Origin: Aeromicrobium stalagmiti
Lineage (GTDB): Bacteria; Actinomycetota; Actinomycetes; Propionibacteriales; Nocardioidaceae
Length of the DNA: 64,000 bases
Assembly (NCBI RefSeq): GCF_013283745.1
Contig: NZ_JABSTZ010000004.1
Span: forward strand, 186,001-250,000
Reading direction: 5' to 3'
Numbering within the stretch: position 1 is the first letter of the stretch; the number at the start of each line of letters is the position of its first letter. Positions 26,241 through 35,471 of this stretch are shown here, in pieces. The translations under genes and the position numbers were made by a program. Under the pieces are notes generated by a model. It was given only the letters and a program-made list of their open reading frames with translations, did no database searches and was not told the DNA's origin.

Positions 26241-26322
26241 CTGCGAGTTACTGCTTAACCTCGAAGCAGGGAGTGGGTCTATGGGAGTGGACCCAGCAAC
26301 ACGGTTTCGGGGGAGAACGCAG
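26241..26322 (+). promoter_or_regulatory. Structured 5' leader of the CHAP gene; possible c-di-AMP (ydaO/yuaA) riboswitch
   Basis: A closing stem CTGCG (26241-26245) / CGCAG (26318-26322) encloses two hairpins: CTGCTT/AAGCAG (26251-26269, loop AACCTCG) and TGGGTC/GACCCA (26274-26295). Further blocks, GGGAG after hairpin 1 and CGGGGGAGAA before the closing strand, recall the ydaO/yuaA consensus, and such switches often precede cell-wall hydrolase genes in actinobacteria. The 3' closing strand touches the Shine-Dalgarno GAGGGAG. Match is by eye only. Confidence 0.4.
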
Positions 26323-26330
26323 AGGGAGAG

Positions 26331-27434
26331 ATGCGCTTTTTGCGCGGACCTGCGCGAGTGGTGGGAGCACTCGTCGCGGTCATCATGATCATGGGAATGA
26401 CGCCTGCTCAAGCGGCGTCCTCGTCACTGCTGTGCCGCGGGTTCGTGGGCTGCCTGACCGAAGGTCTCGGCAGCGCCGGATACCGCTTGGTGTTCCGTGA
26501 CTCGCACTGGAACATGGCGCCCGGGCACAGCTGCACCAACTACGTCGCCTACCGCCTGTCGAAGGGCAGGGTGGTCGCCCGCCCGACGGGAGCCGTGGAC
26601 GCGGCGACCTGGGGACCAGCGGCACGCAGGGAGGGCATCCCGGTGACGTCGACGCCACGTCCGGGCGACATCGCCTGGTGGAAGGCCAACTATCACGGCG
26701 CCTCGGCGGCGGGTCACGTCGCGTACGTCGAGTCAGTCCGCAAGGACGGTCGGATCGTGGTGTCGGAGGACAACTTCGACGACTCGTTCGCCTGGCGCAT
26801 CATGCCCCGCGGATCGTCCTCGTGGCCGTCGGGCTTCATCCGGTTCCCCGAGTCGGACGGCCGTCCGTCAGGCAAGCTGATCTCGGTCGAGTCGCCGAGT
26901 GCCGGTGTCATCGACTTCTGGGGGGCCTCGAGCGATCCTGACGCTGCGCCGGGCAAGCGTGACTACCTCGTGTCGATCGGCGGGCCGCGCGACCAGGCCG
27001 GTGTCGAGACGTTCACGTTCTCGAGCGGCTACTTCCGGTTCCACTGGATCAAGACGCTGCGCACGAAGACACCGTCCACGATGTACCTGTACGCGCTCAA
27101 CGCACCCGGCACGGCCGGCGAGGACCGCCTGCTCGGCGTCCGGACGTTCCGGGTCAAGACGCCCACTGCGGTGTCGGCCCGCCTCGTCGACTCGTCGATC
27201 AGCCGTGCTCGTCGTCCGCAGGTCCGCGTGCGGGTGGGGCCCGGAGAGGCGCGTGGAGTGGTCGACGTGCTCCGCGGGTCGAAGCGGATCGGCCGGGTCA
27301 CGATCTCCTCGCCGAGCCGCCGCACGGTCACCCTGCCCCGCCAGCCCAAGGGCCGGGCGAGGCTGACGGTCGTCTATCGCGGGTCGAAGTACCACGCGCG
27401 CAGCTCGACCTCGGTCGTGCTGCGGGTGCGGTGA
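26331..27434 (+). CDS. Secreted CHAP-domain peptidoglycan hydrolase-like protein
   Basis: 367 residues. Sec signal peptide with cleavage near AQA-28. The CHAP domain spans about 35-175: catalytic Cys68 in GHSCTNYVAYRL, His129 in AGHVAYVESV and the polar SEDN (145-148), so the active site is complete. Two beta-rich repeats follow (about 180-270 and 275-367), the last resembling an Ig-like domain. It probably cuts peptide bonds in the cell wall outside the cell. ATG with GAGGGAGAG directly upstream. The structured leader before it suggests second-messenger or RNA-level control. Confidence 0.85.
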   Translation: MRFLRGPARVVGALVAVIMIMGMTPAQAASSSLLCRGFVGCLTEGLGSAGYRLVFRDSHWNMAPGHSCTNYVAYRLSKGRVVARPTGAVDAATWGPAARREGIPVTSTPRPGDIAWWKANYHGASAAGHVAYVESVRKDGRIVVSEDNFDDSFAWRIMPRGSSSWPSGFIRFPESDGRPSGKLISVESPSAGVIDFWGASSDPDAAPGKRDYLVSIGGPRDQAGVETFTFSSGYFRFHWIKTLRTKTPSTMYLYALNAPGTAGEDRLLGVRTFRVKTPTAVSARLVDSSISRARRPQVRVRVGPGEARGVVDVLRGSKRIGRVTISSPSRRTVTLPRQPKGRARLTVVYRGSKYHARSSTSVVLRVR

Positions 27435-27452
27435 GACGCGTCGGACGATCGC

Positions 27453-28292
27453 TCAGTCGGTCGGCGCGGTGACGAAGTCGATGAGCTCCTCGACCCGGCC
27501 CAGGAACTCCGGCTCGAGGTCGGCGTAGGAGTCGACGCGTCCAAGGATGTGCTTCCACGCCCGGGCGATGTCGGCCTGGTCGGTGTGGGACCAGCCGAGC
27601 TCGCGGCAGATGCCGTGCTTCCAGTCCTCGCCGCGGGGGATCACGGGCCACGCCTCGATGCCGAGGCGGGCGGGCTTCACCGACTGCCAGACGTCGATGT
27701 AGGGGTGGCCGACGACCAGCACGTGCGGACGTCCGGAGACCTGCTCGGCCAGACGGGTCTCCTTGGACCCGGGCACGAGGTGGTCGACCAGCACGCCGAG
27801 GCGGCGGTCGGCGGAGGGGGCGAAGTCGTCGACGATGCCGACGAGGTCGTCGATGCCGCCGAGGTACTCCACGGCCACGCCCTCGATGCGCAGGTCGTCG
27901 CCCCAGACGCGTTCGACGAGCTCGGCGTCGTGGCGTCCCTCGACGTAGATGCGGCTCGGCAGGGCCACGCGGGCCTTGGCGCCGTGGACGGCTCGGGAGC
28001 CCGACGCCGTACGCGTGGCAGTCGCCTTGGTCGCGGCCGACGGTGGACGAGCGATGATCGGCTTGCCCTCGAGCAGGTAGCCGGGGCCGAGCGGGAACGA
28101 TCGGCGGACGAGCCGCCGGTCCTCCAGGATCATCATCCCGAGGTCCTTCTCGACGGCCATGACCTCGCCGCAGAAGCCCGTCGAGGCATCCTCGATGACC
28201 ATGCCGCGCTCGACCACGACCTCCTCGGAGCGACCTCGGGGCGGCTTCTTCCAGTCGCCGGACAGGACGTCGGTGCCGTAGCGGTCAACCAT
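27453..28292 (-). CDS. DUF3097 family protein
   Basis: 279 residues from ATG 28292. Conserved actinobacterial DUF3097: DVLSGDWKKPPRGRSEEV at the start, FCGEVMAVEKDL, RIYVEGRHDAELVERVWGDDLR, EYLGGIDDL and VLVDHLVPGSKE. The VEGRHDAEL stretch recalls a Toprim-like acidic fold (E...D), so a nucleic-acid role is possible, but function is unknown. Its start overlaps the stop of the upstream small gene by 8 nt, so the two are coupled. Confidence 0.88.
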   Translation of the reverse strand: MVDRYGTDVLSGDWKKPPRGRSEEVVVERGMVIEDASTGFCGEVMAVEKDLGMMILEDRRLVRRSFPLGPGYLLEGKPIIARPPSAATKATATRTASGSRAVHGAKARVALPSRIYVEGRHDAELVERVWGDDLRIEGVAVEYLGGIDDLVGIVDDFAPSADRRLGVLVDHLVPGSKETRLAEQVSGRPHVLVVGHPYIDVWQSVKPARLGIEAWPVIPRGEDWKHGICRELGWSHTDQADIARAWKHILGRVDSYADLEPEFLGRVEELIDFVTAPTD

Positions 28293-28731
28293 GCAGGGCT
28301 CCCAGGAGTCGCTGGTGCAGAGTCTCGAGATCGTCCTTCTCGATGTCGGGGCCGAGCAGCTGGGTCTCGGGGCCGATGAGCCCGAGCGCCAGGTCGACCG
28401 CGACGGGCCAGCTCGGCGGGACGTCGCCCGGCGCGTCGGCGGTCCACAGCGCACCCACCGTGACGTAGGACGCGACGATGCTGCCGTCGTCCTCGACCAC
28501 CGAGAGGCTCGCGACGAGCTCGCCGCCGGCGGGGCCGTCGCCGAGGTGCATGACCTCGACGGTGATGCGGTCGAGCTGGGTGACCCACACCGACGACAGT
28601 GAGCCGCCGCGCGACTCGTGCGCGACGGTCGTGCCGTCGTCGAGCACGACCTCGTAGGGGGTGATCGTGAGGGATCTCTCGTCGCCCTGGACGACCAGGT
28701 GCCCCTCGCCGTTCTCCGAGATGCTGCTCAC
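28285..28731 (-). CDS. Conserved hypothetical protein upstream of DUF3097
   Basis: About 148 residues from GTG 28731; GTG 28757 region is an alternative. Soluble, acidic, no recognised motif: a beta-rich middle ([21 protein letters not shown]) and a helical C-terminus. Overlaps DUF3097 by 8 nt, so probably one operon. Divergent from hrcA; its likely -10 (CAGTCT, 28743-28738) and -35 (TTGGCA, 28767-28762) lie inside the CIRCE element, so HrcA may also affect it. Confidence 0.65.
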   Translation of the reverse strand: MSSISENGEGHLVVQGDERSLTITPYEVVLDDGTTVAHESRGGSLSSVWVTQLDRITVEVMHLGDGPAGGELVASLSVVEDDGSIVASYVTVGALWTADAPGDVPPSWPVAVDLALGLIGPETQLLGPDIEKDDLETLHQRLLGALHG

Positions 28732-28736
28732 CTCGC

Positions 28737-28742
28737 TAGACT
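28737..28742 (+). promoter_or_regulatory. -10 box of hrcA-dnaJ operon
   Basis: TAGACT ends where the CIRCE element begins, so bound HrcA would block start-site access. Predicted start near 28749, leader about 43 nt with GGAGAGGAG before the ATG at 28792. Confidence 0.6.
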
Positions 28743-28767
28743 GGCACTTGACCACGGAGAGTGCCAA
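28741..28767. promoter_or_regulatory. CIRCE operator (HrcA-binding inverted repeat)
   Basis: CTGGCACTT-N9-GAGTGCCAA matches the CIRCE pattern TTAGCACTC-N9-GAGTGCTAA: the 9-nt spacer is exact and the right arm differs at one base. It is placed over the hrcA start site, as in autoregulated heat-shock operons. Confidence 0.9.
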
Positions 28768-28791
28768 CAGGCTCGCGGAGAGGAGCGTGTG

Positions 28792-29808
28792 ATGTCTGAC
28801 GACCGCCGGCTCGACGTCCTCCGCGCCATCGTCGAGGACTACGTCGCGACGCAGGAGCCGGTCGGCTCGCGCTCGCTGCTCGACCGCCACCAGCTCGGCG
28901 TCTCGCCGGCCACGATCCGCAACGACATGGCCGCGCTCGAGGACGAGGGCTACATCACCCAGCCCCACACCAGCGCCGGTCGCATCCCGACCGACAAGGG
29001 CTACCGGATGTTCGTCGACCGTCTCTCGACGGTCAAGGCGCTGTCGCCGGCCGAGCGCCGGGCGATCGAGACGTTCCTGACCGGTGCGGTCGACGTCGAC
29101 GACGTCGTGCAGCGCAGCGTCAAGGTGCTGGCGCAGCTGACCAACCAGGTCGCGATCGTCCAGTACCCGTCGCTGACCCGCTCGACGGTCCGTCACATCG
29201 AGCTCGTGGCGCTCGAGGGCTCCCGCGTGCTGCTGGTCGTCATCACGAGCAGCGGCCGGGTCGAGCAGCGCATCGTCGAGCTGGTCGAGACACCCACCGA
29301 CGACCTCATCGCCGACCTGCGGTCGCGCATCACCCGCGCCACCGTGGGCGAGCGCCTCCCCGAGGCGTCGCTCAAGCTCGCCGACATGATCGAGACGTTC
29401 GGGGTCAACGACCGCCCGATCGTCACCTCTATCGTCACGACGCTCACGCAGACGTTCTCCAACGAGCGCAGCGACGAGCGCATCGCCGTCGGCGGCACGG
29501 CCAACCTCGCCCGGTTCGGCAGCGACTTCGACACCTCGATCAAGCCGGTGCTCGAGGCCATCGAGGAGCAGGTCGTCCTGCTCAAGCTGCTGGGCGAGGC
29601 GACGAGCGGCCTCTCGGTGCGCATCGGCAGCGAGACAGGCCACGAGAGCCTCTCGAGCACCGCGGTCATCTCGTCGGCCTACGGCGCCGACGACCTGGCG
29701 CTCGCGACCCTGGGCACGGTCGGCCCCACCCGCATGGACTATCCCGCAACGATGGCTGCTGTCGGCGCCGTCGCCCGCTACGTCGGCCGCACGCTGGCGG
29801 ACAACTGA
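28792..29808 (+). CDS. hrcA: Heat-inducible transcription repressor HrcA
   Basis: 338 residues. N-terminal winged helix with [23 protein letters not shown] and [36 protein letters not shown], then the GAF-like HrcA core. It represses chaperone genes through CIRCE. ATG chosen by GGAGAGGAG upstream. First gene of hrcA-dnaJ. Confidence 0.97.
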   Translation: MSDDRRLDVLRAIVEDYVATQEPVGSRSLLDRHQLGVSPATIRNDMAALEDEGYITQPHTSAGRIPTDKGYRMFVDRLSTVKALSPAERRAIETFLTGAVDVDDVVQRSVKVLAQLTNQVAIVQYPSLTRSTVRHIELVALEGSRVLLVVITSSGRVEQRIVELVETPTDDLIADLRSRITRATVGERLPEASLKLADMIETFGVNDRPIVTSIVTTLTQTFSNERSDERIAVGGTANLARFGSDFDTSIKPVLEAIEEQVVLLKLLGEATSGLSVRIGSETGHESLSSTAVISSAYGADDLALATLGTVGPTRMDYPATMAAVGAVARYVGRTLADN

Positions 29809-29822
29809 AACGCAGAGGACTC

Positions 29823-30974
29823 ATGGCACAGGACTACTACGCAACACTCGGCGTCGGACGTGATGCGACCGCCGACGAGCTGAAGAAGGCGTACCGCAAG
29901 CTCGCCCGTCAGTTCCACCCCGACGTCAACGACGCGCCCGACGCCTCCGACAAGTTCAAGGAGGTGACGATCGCCTACGAGGTGCTGTCCGACCCGCAGA
30001 AGCGGGCCACGTTCGACCGCGGTGGCGACCCCATGAGCAGCGGCGGCGGAGGCTTCGGCGGCGGTGCCCAGGGCTTCAACTTCGACGACATCATGGACGC
30101 GTTCTTCGGCCAGAACGCCCAGCGCGGCCCGCGTCCGCGCCAGCAGCGCGGCCAGGACGCGCTGCTGCGGCTCAACGTCGACCTCGCCGAGGCGGCGTTC
30201 GGCGTCACGCACGAGATCAAGGTCGACACGGCCGTCACCTGCACGACGTGCGAGGGCAGCGGCGCGGCCAACGGCTCGCAGCCCGAGACCTGCCGCACGT
30301 GCCACGGGCACGGCGACGTCCAGCACGTCCAGCGGTCGCTGCTCGGCGACATCCGCACGTCCCGCCCGTGCCCCACGTGCCACGGCTTCGGCACCGTCAT
30401 CCCCGACCCGTGCCCCGAGTGCGCCGGTGAGGGTCGGGTGCGTTCGCGTCGCTCGATCTCGGTGACGATCCCGGCCGGTGTCGACCAGGGCACCCGCATC
30501 CAGCTCAGCGGCGAGGGCGAGGTCGGCCCCGGTGGCGGGCCTGCCGGTGACCTCTATCTCGAGGTCAACGTCGCGCGGCACCCCGTGTTCCAGCGCAAGG
30601 GCGACCAGCTCTTCTGCCAGATCACGGTGCCGATGACGGCTGCTGCGCTCGGCACCCACCTGGACCTGCCGACGCTCGAGGCCGACGTCCCCGACTCCGA
30701 CGAGGCGTCGCGCACCGTCGAGGTCGACGTGGTGGCGGGCACGCAGTCCGGTGACACCCTGACGATCAAGGGCCAGGGCGTGCCCCGCCTGCGCGGGTCG
30801 GGTCGCGGCGACCTCAAGGTGCAGGTCGTCGTCGAGACGCCGTCGCGCCTCGACGAGCAGCAGAAGGCCCTGCTCGAGCAGCTCGCCCAGCTCCGCAACG
30901 AGGAGCGGCCCGAGGCCCTCATGGGCAGCAACCACAAGGGCGTCTTCGGCAAGATCAAGGATGCCTTCAAGTGA
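29823..30974 (+). CDS. dnaJ: Chaperone protein DnaJ
   Basis: 383 residues. J domain (1-65) with H32-P-D, a G/F-rich linker (about 72-85), four CxxCxGxG zinc repeats from C140 ([32 protein letters not shown]) and the C-terminal substrate domains. Co-chaperone of DnaK; DnaJ2 type, linked to hrcA, as is common in actinobacteria. Starts 14 nt after hrcA. Confidence 0.97.
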   Translation: MAQDYYATLGVGRDATADELKKAYRKLARQFHPDVNDAPDASDKFKEVTIAYEVLSDPQKRATFDRGGDPMSSGGGGFGGGAQGFNFDDIMDAFFGQNAQRGPRPRQQRGQDALLRLNVDLAEAAFGVTHEIKVDTAVTCTTCEGSGAANGSQPETCRTCHGHGDVQHVQRSLLGDIRTSRPCPTCHGFGTVIPDPCPECAGEGRVRSRRSISVTIPAGVDQGTRIQLSGEGEVGPGGGPAGDLYLEVNVARHPVFQRKGDQLFCQITVPMTAAALGTHLDLPTLEADVPDSDEASRTVEVDVVAGTQSGDTLTIKGQGVPRLRGSGRGDLKVQVVVETPSRLDEQQKALLEQLAQLRNEERPEALMGSNHKGVFGKIKDAFK

Positions 30975-31004
30975 GCTTGCGAACGTGAAGCGAAGGAGAT
31001 GCAA

Positions 31005-31358
31005 GTGAGCAGCACGCCCGATCCCGACTGCCTGTTCTGCAGGATCGTCGCAGGTGACATCCCGGCCGAGATCGTGGCCGAGACCGAGCACACCGTCGCG
31101 TTCCGCGACATCTTCCCGCAGGCCGACGTGCACGTGCTGGTCGTTCCGCGCGTCCACGAGCCCGACATCGGCAGCCTGGCCGCGGCCGACCCCGAGGTGA
31201 CGGTCGCGCTGCTGGCCGAGGCCCGTCGCATCGCCGAGGTCGAGGTCGGTGGCCAGTACCGGCTCGTCTTCAACACCGGGTCAGCCGCGGGTCAGACGGT
31301 GTTCCACGCGCACGCCCACGTGCTGGGCGGCGAGATCCACGTGCCGCTGCCGGGCTGA
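31005..31358 (+). CDS. HIT-family nucleotide hydrolase
   Basis: 117 residues from GTG 31005. The HIT motif H101-A-H-A-H105-V is complete, and CLFCRIVAGDIPAEIV at the start is typical of HinT-like purine phosphoramidases. ATG 30999 is also in frame, but AAGGAG (30993-30998) directly abuts it with no spacing, while it lies 6 nt from GTG 31005; the ribosome site therefore favours the GTG. Sits where rsmE is often found between dnaJ and phoH. Confidence 0.92.
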   Translation: MSSTPDPDCLFCRIVAGDIPAEIVAETEHTVAFRDIFPQADVHVLVVPRVHEPDIGSLAAADPEVTVALLAEARRIAEVEVGGQYRLVFNTGSAAGQTVFHAHAHVLGGEIHVPLPG

Positions 31359-31403
31359 GGAAATTAGTGCGCTGCCGCAGGCGTTGCGTACGATTGATCC
31401 CAC

Positions 31404-32426
31404 ATGACTGACGACACCTCATCGGCACCGCTGCCCACCCACACGTTCACGATCCCGTCGAGCGTCGCGGCCGTCGCCCTGCTCGGCCCCGCTGACGAGT
31501 TCCTCCGCCTGATCGAGGACTCCTTCGAGGCGCGCATCCACGCCCGCGGCAACACGATCACGGTGACGGGAGCGCCCTCGGAGGCCGCCCTCGTCGAGCG
31601 GCTCCTCGACGAGCTCGTGACGATCCTGCGCACAGGCCAGAACCTCTCCCGCGAGACCGTCGAGCGCAGCGTGTCGATGCTGCGCACCGAGACCCGCGAG
31701 AAGCCGGCCGAGGTGCTGAGCCTCAACATCTTGTCCAACCGCGGCCGCACGATCCGGCCCAAGACGGTCAACCAGAAGCGTTACGTCGACGCGATCGACA
31801 AGCACACGATCGTCTTCGGCATCGGCCCGGCGGGCACCGGCAAGACCTATCTCGCGATGGCCAAGGCCGTCCAGGCGCTGCAGGCCAAGGAGGTCAACCG
31901 CATCATCTTGACCCGTCCTGCCGTCGAGGCGGGCGAGCGACTGGGCTTCCTGCCCGGATCGCTCAGCGAGAAGATCGACCCCTACCTGCGTCCGCTCTAC
32001 GACGCGCTGCACGACATGGTCGACCCCGACACGATCCCCAAGCTCCTCGCGAGCGGTGTCGTCGAGGTCGCGCCGCTGGCGTTCATGCGCGGGCGCAGCC
32101 TCAACGACGCGTTCGTCATCCTCGACGAGGCACAGAACACCACGCCCGAGCAGATGAAGATGTTCCTGACGCGCCTGGGCTTCGGCTCCAAGATGGTCGT
32201 CACCGGCGACGTCACGCAGGTCGACCTGCCGAGCGGCAACAAGAGCGGGCTGCGGGTGGTCCAGGACATCCTCGACGACGTCCGCGACATCCACTTCGCC
32301 AACCTCACCGCCTCCGACGTCGTCCGCCACAAGCTGGTCGGTCAGATCGTCGCCGCCTACGGCGAGTACGAGGAGCACGCGACGCGCCCCGAGCAAGTGG
32401 AGCGAGGAGGGCACGGACGCCCGTGA
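31404..32426 (+). CDS. phoH: PhoH-family ATPase
   Basis: 340 residues. Walker A G141-PAGTGKT148, [17 protein letters not shown], and Walker B-like [12 protein letters not shown]-terminal KH-like segment. PhoH proteins work with YbeY in RNA metabolism and ribosome quality control. A TACGAT box (31389-31394) gives a very short leader. The stop overlaps the ybeY start (GTGA). Confidence 0.95.
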   Translation: MTDDTSSAPLPTHTFTIPSSVAAVALLGPADEFLRLIEDSFEARIHARGNTITVTGAPSEAALVERLLDELVTILRTGQNLSRETVERSVSMLRTETREKPAEVLSLNILSNRGRTIRPKTVNQKRYVDAIDKHTIVFGIGPAGTGKTYLAMAKAVQALQAKEVNRIILTRPAVEAGERLGFLPGSLSEKIDPYLRPLYDALHDMVDPDTIPKLLASGVVEVAPLAFMRGRSLNDAFVILDEAQNTTPEQMKMFLTRLGFGSKMVVTGDVTQVDLPSGNKSGLRVVQDILDDVRDIHFANLTASDVVRHKLVGQIVAAYGEYEEHATRPEQVERGGHGRP

Positions 32427-32899
32427 ACGTCGACGTACTCAATGAGTCAGGGGCCGAGGTCGACGTCGTCGCCCTCACCCGGCTCTGCCGCTTCACGATG
32501 CGGCGCATGCGCCTCCACCCGGCCACCGAGCTGACCGTCCGCCTCGTCGACCCCGACACGATCGCGGTGCTCAACGAGCAGTGGATGGGCAAGAAGGGCC
32601 CGACCGACGTGCTGTCGTTCCCGATGGACGAGCTGACGCCCGGCCACGACGACGCCGAGAGCCCCGAGGGCTATCTCGGTGACATCGCGCTCTGCCCGCA
32701 GGTCGCCGAGCAGCAGGCGCCCGCGGCGGGCCACTCCACCCGCGACGAGGTCGACCTCCTGACGGTGCACGGCATCCTGCACCTGCTCGGCTACGACCAC
32801 GCCGAGCCGCAGGAGCACCAGGAGATGTTCGGCATCCAGGGTCGTCTGCTCCTCGAGTGGCAGCAGGCCGCCGAGGGCGTCGACCCCGAGCAGCAGTGA
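32423..32899 (+). CDS. ybeY: Endoribonuclease YbeY
   Basis: 158 residues. Zinc motif H116-GILH120-LLGYDH126, GPTDVLSFPMDE and YLGDIALCP are all present. It matures the 16S rRNA 3' end and takes part in ribosome quality control. GTG start coupled to phoH. Confidence 0.95.
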   Translation: MNVDVLNESGAEVDVVALTRLCRFTMRRMRLHPATELTVRLVDPDTIAVLNEQWMGKKGPTDVLSFPMDELTPGHDDAESPEGYLGDIALCPQVAEQQAPAAGHSTRDEVDLLTVHGILHLLGYDHAEPQEHQEMFGIQGRLLLEWQQAAEGVDPEQQ

Positions 32900-32909
32900 G
32901 GCGCGCCCG

Positions 32910-34211
32910 ATGAACTGGCTCCCCGTCGTCCTGTCGGTCGGACTCGCGGTCGTGGCAGGCATGCTCGCGAGCGTCGACGCCGCGATCTCTGCGTTCTCCA
33001 AGGCACGCGCCGAGGAGCTCGAGGACGAGGGACGCTCCGGCGCCGCTCGTCTGGCGCGCATCCTCGAGGATCCCGCGGCCTACCTCAACTCGGTGCTGCT
33101 CCTGCGGGTGCTCGCCGAGACCGCGAGCGTCGTGCTGGTCGCGCTGGTCGTCGCCGACGAGCTCGACGGACTGTGGCCACGCTTCGGCGTCGCCGTCGCG
33201 ATCATGGTCGTCGTCAGCTTCGTGCTGATCGGCGTCGGGCCCCGCACGCTGGGCCGCCAGCACGCGGAGTCGATCGCGCTGGCCTCCGCCCTGCCCGTCG
33301 TCGGCATGACCCGGCTGCTCGGGCCCATCCCGCAGCTGCTGATCCTGCTCGGCAACGCCGTGACTCCCGGCAAGGGGTTCCGTGAGGGGCCGTTCGCCTC
33401 CGAGGTCGAGGTGCGTGAGCTCGTCGACCTCGCCGCCGCGAGCTCGGTCATCGAGACCGACGAGGGCAAGATGCTCCAGTCGGTCTTCGAGCTCGGCGAC
33501 ACGATCGTGCGCGAGGTCATGGTGCCCCGCACCGACCTGGTCTTCGTCGAGAAGCACAAGACGCTGCGCCAGGCGATGTCGCTGGCCCTGCGCAGCGGCT
33601 ACTCGCGCATGCCGGTCATCGACGAGAACCTCGACGACGTCGTCGGCATGGCCTACCTCAAGGACATCACCAAGCGCGTCTTCGACAACCACGTCGCCGA
33701 GACCACCGAGCGCATCGAGTCGATCGCCCGGCCGTGCCTCTTCGTGCCGGACACCAAGCCGGCCGACGACCTGCTGAAGGAGATGCAGGCCCAGCGCACG
33801 CACGTCGCGATCGTGGTCGACGAGTTCGGCGGCACGTCCGGCATGATCACGATCGAGGACATCCTCGAGGAGATCGTCGGCGAGATCACCGACGAGTACG
33901 ACACCGAGCCCGAGGAGAGCGAGCAGCTGGCCGACGGCTCCTGGCGGGTCAGCTCGCGCTTCGAGGTCGACGACCTCGAAGATCTCTTCGACATCCCGAT
34001 CGACGACGAGGACGTCGACTCCGTCGGCGGCCTGATGGCCAAGCACCTGGGCAAGGTGCCGATCCGGGGGAGCGTCGTCGAGGTCGAGGGACTACGTTTC
34101 GAGGCCGAGGGTCCGTCGGGCCGACGCAACCGCATCGGCCACGTCCTCGTGAGTCGTCTGACCCCCGTGCTGGACGAAGCGAAAGGTTCCGACCATGGAT
34201 CTCAGTCCTGA
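32910..34211 (+). CDS. CNNM/CorC-type transporter with CBS pair (HlyC/CorC family)
   Basis: 433 residues. N-terminal DUF21/CNNM membrane domain (about 1-150), a CBS pair (about 195-320: VMVPRTDLVFVE, GYSRMPVIDENLDDVVGMAYLKD, THVAIVVDEFGGTSGMITIEDILEEIVGEI) and a C-terminal CorC_HlyC domain. Related proteins move magnesium or cobalt. Starts 10 nt after ybeY; its end overlaps the next gene by 17 nt. Confidence 0.93.
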   Translation: MNWLPVVLSVGLAVVAGMLASVDAAISAFSKARAEELEDEGRSGAARLARILEDPAAYLNSVLLLRVLAETASVVLVALVVADELDGLWPRFGVAVAIMVVVSFVLIGVGPRTLGRQHAESIALASALPVVGMTRLLGPIPQLLILLGNAVTPGKGFREGPFASEVEVRELVDLAAASSVIETDEGKMLQSVFELGDTIVREVMVPRTDLVFVEKHKTLRQAMSLALRSGYSRMPVIDENLDDVVGMAYLKDITKRVFDNHVAETTERIESIARPCLFVPDTKPADDLLKEMQAQRTHVAIVVDEFGGTSGMITIEDILEEIVGEITDEYDTEPEESEQLADGSWRVSSRFEVDDLEDLFDIPIDDEDVDSVGGLMAKHLGKVPIRGSVVEVEGLRFEAEGPSGRRNRIGHVLVSRLTPVLDEAKGSDHGSQS

Positions 34212-34533
34212 GGACGCCAAGCTGGTGACGCTCGCACGGGCGTCCCGCGCGCGGACGAACGCCGAGCACGGTGCGGCGGTGCGCGACCAGGATGGTCGCA
34301 CCTATGTCGCCTCGACCGTGGTGCTGGCGTCGATCCGGGTCGACGCCCTCGACCTCGCGGTCGCCATGGCCGTCTCGTCGGGTGCTACCGGCATCGAGGC
34401 GGCTGCGCTCGTCGGTGAGATGGTCCCCGAGCCCATCGTCAACGGCACCGCGGTCCGTGACGTGTCCGGTCACGGCATCAACGTCTACCTGGCCGATCCG
34501 GCCGGCGAGGTCGTGCGGGTGAAGACCACATGA
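34195..34533 (+). CDS. Cytidine-deaminase-fold protein lacking catalytic zinc ligands
   Basis: 112 residues. Position between the CNNM gene and era, and the order of strands and helices, match the small cytidine deaminase-like proteins annotated there in actinobacteria. But the HAE motif and the PCxxC motif are absent: the equivalent helix reads DALDLAVAMAVSSG, and the whole protein contains no cysteine. It is therefore unlikely to deaminate cytidine. It overlaps both neighbours (17 nt before, ATGA after), so it is embedded in the operon and kept in frame. Role unknown. Confidence 0.75.
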   Translation: MDLSPEDAKLVTLARASRARTNAEHGAAVRDQDGRTYVASTVVLASIRVDALDLAVAMAVSSGATGIEAAALVGEMVPEPIVNGTAVRDVSGHGINVYLADPAGEVVRVKTT

Positions 34534-35447
34534 GCGAGCACCGTTCGGGCTTCGCCTGCTTCGTCGGTCGTCCCAACGCCGGCAAGTCCACGCTGACCAA
34601 TGCCCTGGTCGGCGGCAAGATCGCGATCACGTCGTCCAAGCCGCAGACCACGCGCCACGCGATCCGCGGACTGGTCAACCGTGACGACGCGCAGCTGATC
34701 CTCATCGACACCCCCGGGCTGCACAAGCCGCACACCCTGCTGGGTGAGCGGCTCAACGCCCTCGTGCGCTCGACGTGGTCCGAGGTCGACACGATCGGCA
34801 TGTGCCTGCCGGCCAACGAGAGCGTCGGCGAGGGCGACAAGTTCCTGATCAAGGAGCTCGCCCAGATCCGGAAGAAGCCGATCTTCGCGATCGCGACCAA
34901 GATCGACCTGGTCAAGCCCGACCGGCTCCGCGACCACCTGCTCGCGATCCAGCAGGCCGGCGCCGACGCGGGCCTGCAGTGGCAGGAGATCATCCCGGTC
35001 TCGGCCGTCGCGGACGACCAGGTCGACCTGCTGGCCGACCTCCTGATCGGCACGCTGCCCGACGGGCCCGCGCTCTATCCCGAGGGACAGCTGACCGACG
35101 AGCCCGAGGAGACCCTCATCGCGGAGATCATCCGCGAGTCGGCGCTCGAGGGCGTCCGCGACGAGTTGCCGCACTCCCTGGCCGTCGTGGTCGAGGAGAT
35201 GGTGCCGCGCGCCGACCGCCCCGAGGACAAGCCGCTGATCGACGTCCGGGTCAACGTCTACGTCGAGCGCGACAGCCAGAAGGGCATCATCATCGGCAAG
35301 CAGGGCACGCGGCTTCGCCAGATCGGCAGCGACTCGCGCTCGCAGATCGAGAAGCTGCTCGGCACGCCGGTCTTCCTCGACCTGCACGTCAAGGTCGCCA
35401 AGGACTGGCAGCGCGACCCCAAGCAGCTGCGCAAGCTCGGCTTCTGA
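34530..35447 (+). CDS. era: GTPase Era
   Basis: 305 residues. G1 G13-RPNAGKST21, G3 D60-TPG63, and a C-terminal KH domain with GIIIGKQG. The G4 motif reads TKID where NKxD is usual. It binds the 16S rRNA 3' end during 30S assembly, acting with YbeY nearby. Start overlaps the previous stop (ATGA). Confidence 0.96.
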   Translation: MSEHRSGFACFVGRPNAGKSTLTNALVGGKIAITSSKPQTTRHAIRGLVNRDDAQLILIDTPGLHKPHTLLGERLNALVRSTWSEVDTIGMCLPANESVGEGDKFLIKELAQIRKKPIFAIATKIDLVKPDRLRDHLLAIQQAGADAGLQWQEIIPVSAVADDQVDLLADLLIGTLPDGPALYPEGQLTDEPEETLIAEIIRESALEGVRDELPHSLAVVVEEMVPRADRPEDKPLIDVRVNVYVERDSQKGIIIGKQGTRLRQIGSDSRSQIEKLLGTPVFLDLHVKVAKDWQRDPKQLRKLGF

Positions 35448-35471
35448 CCGGCCCTCGTCCCGCTCCCTGAC

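Noticed and set aside
30999-31001. ATG 30999 as the HIT start
   Set aside because: AAGGAG directly abuts it; spacing to GTG 31005 is normal.
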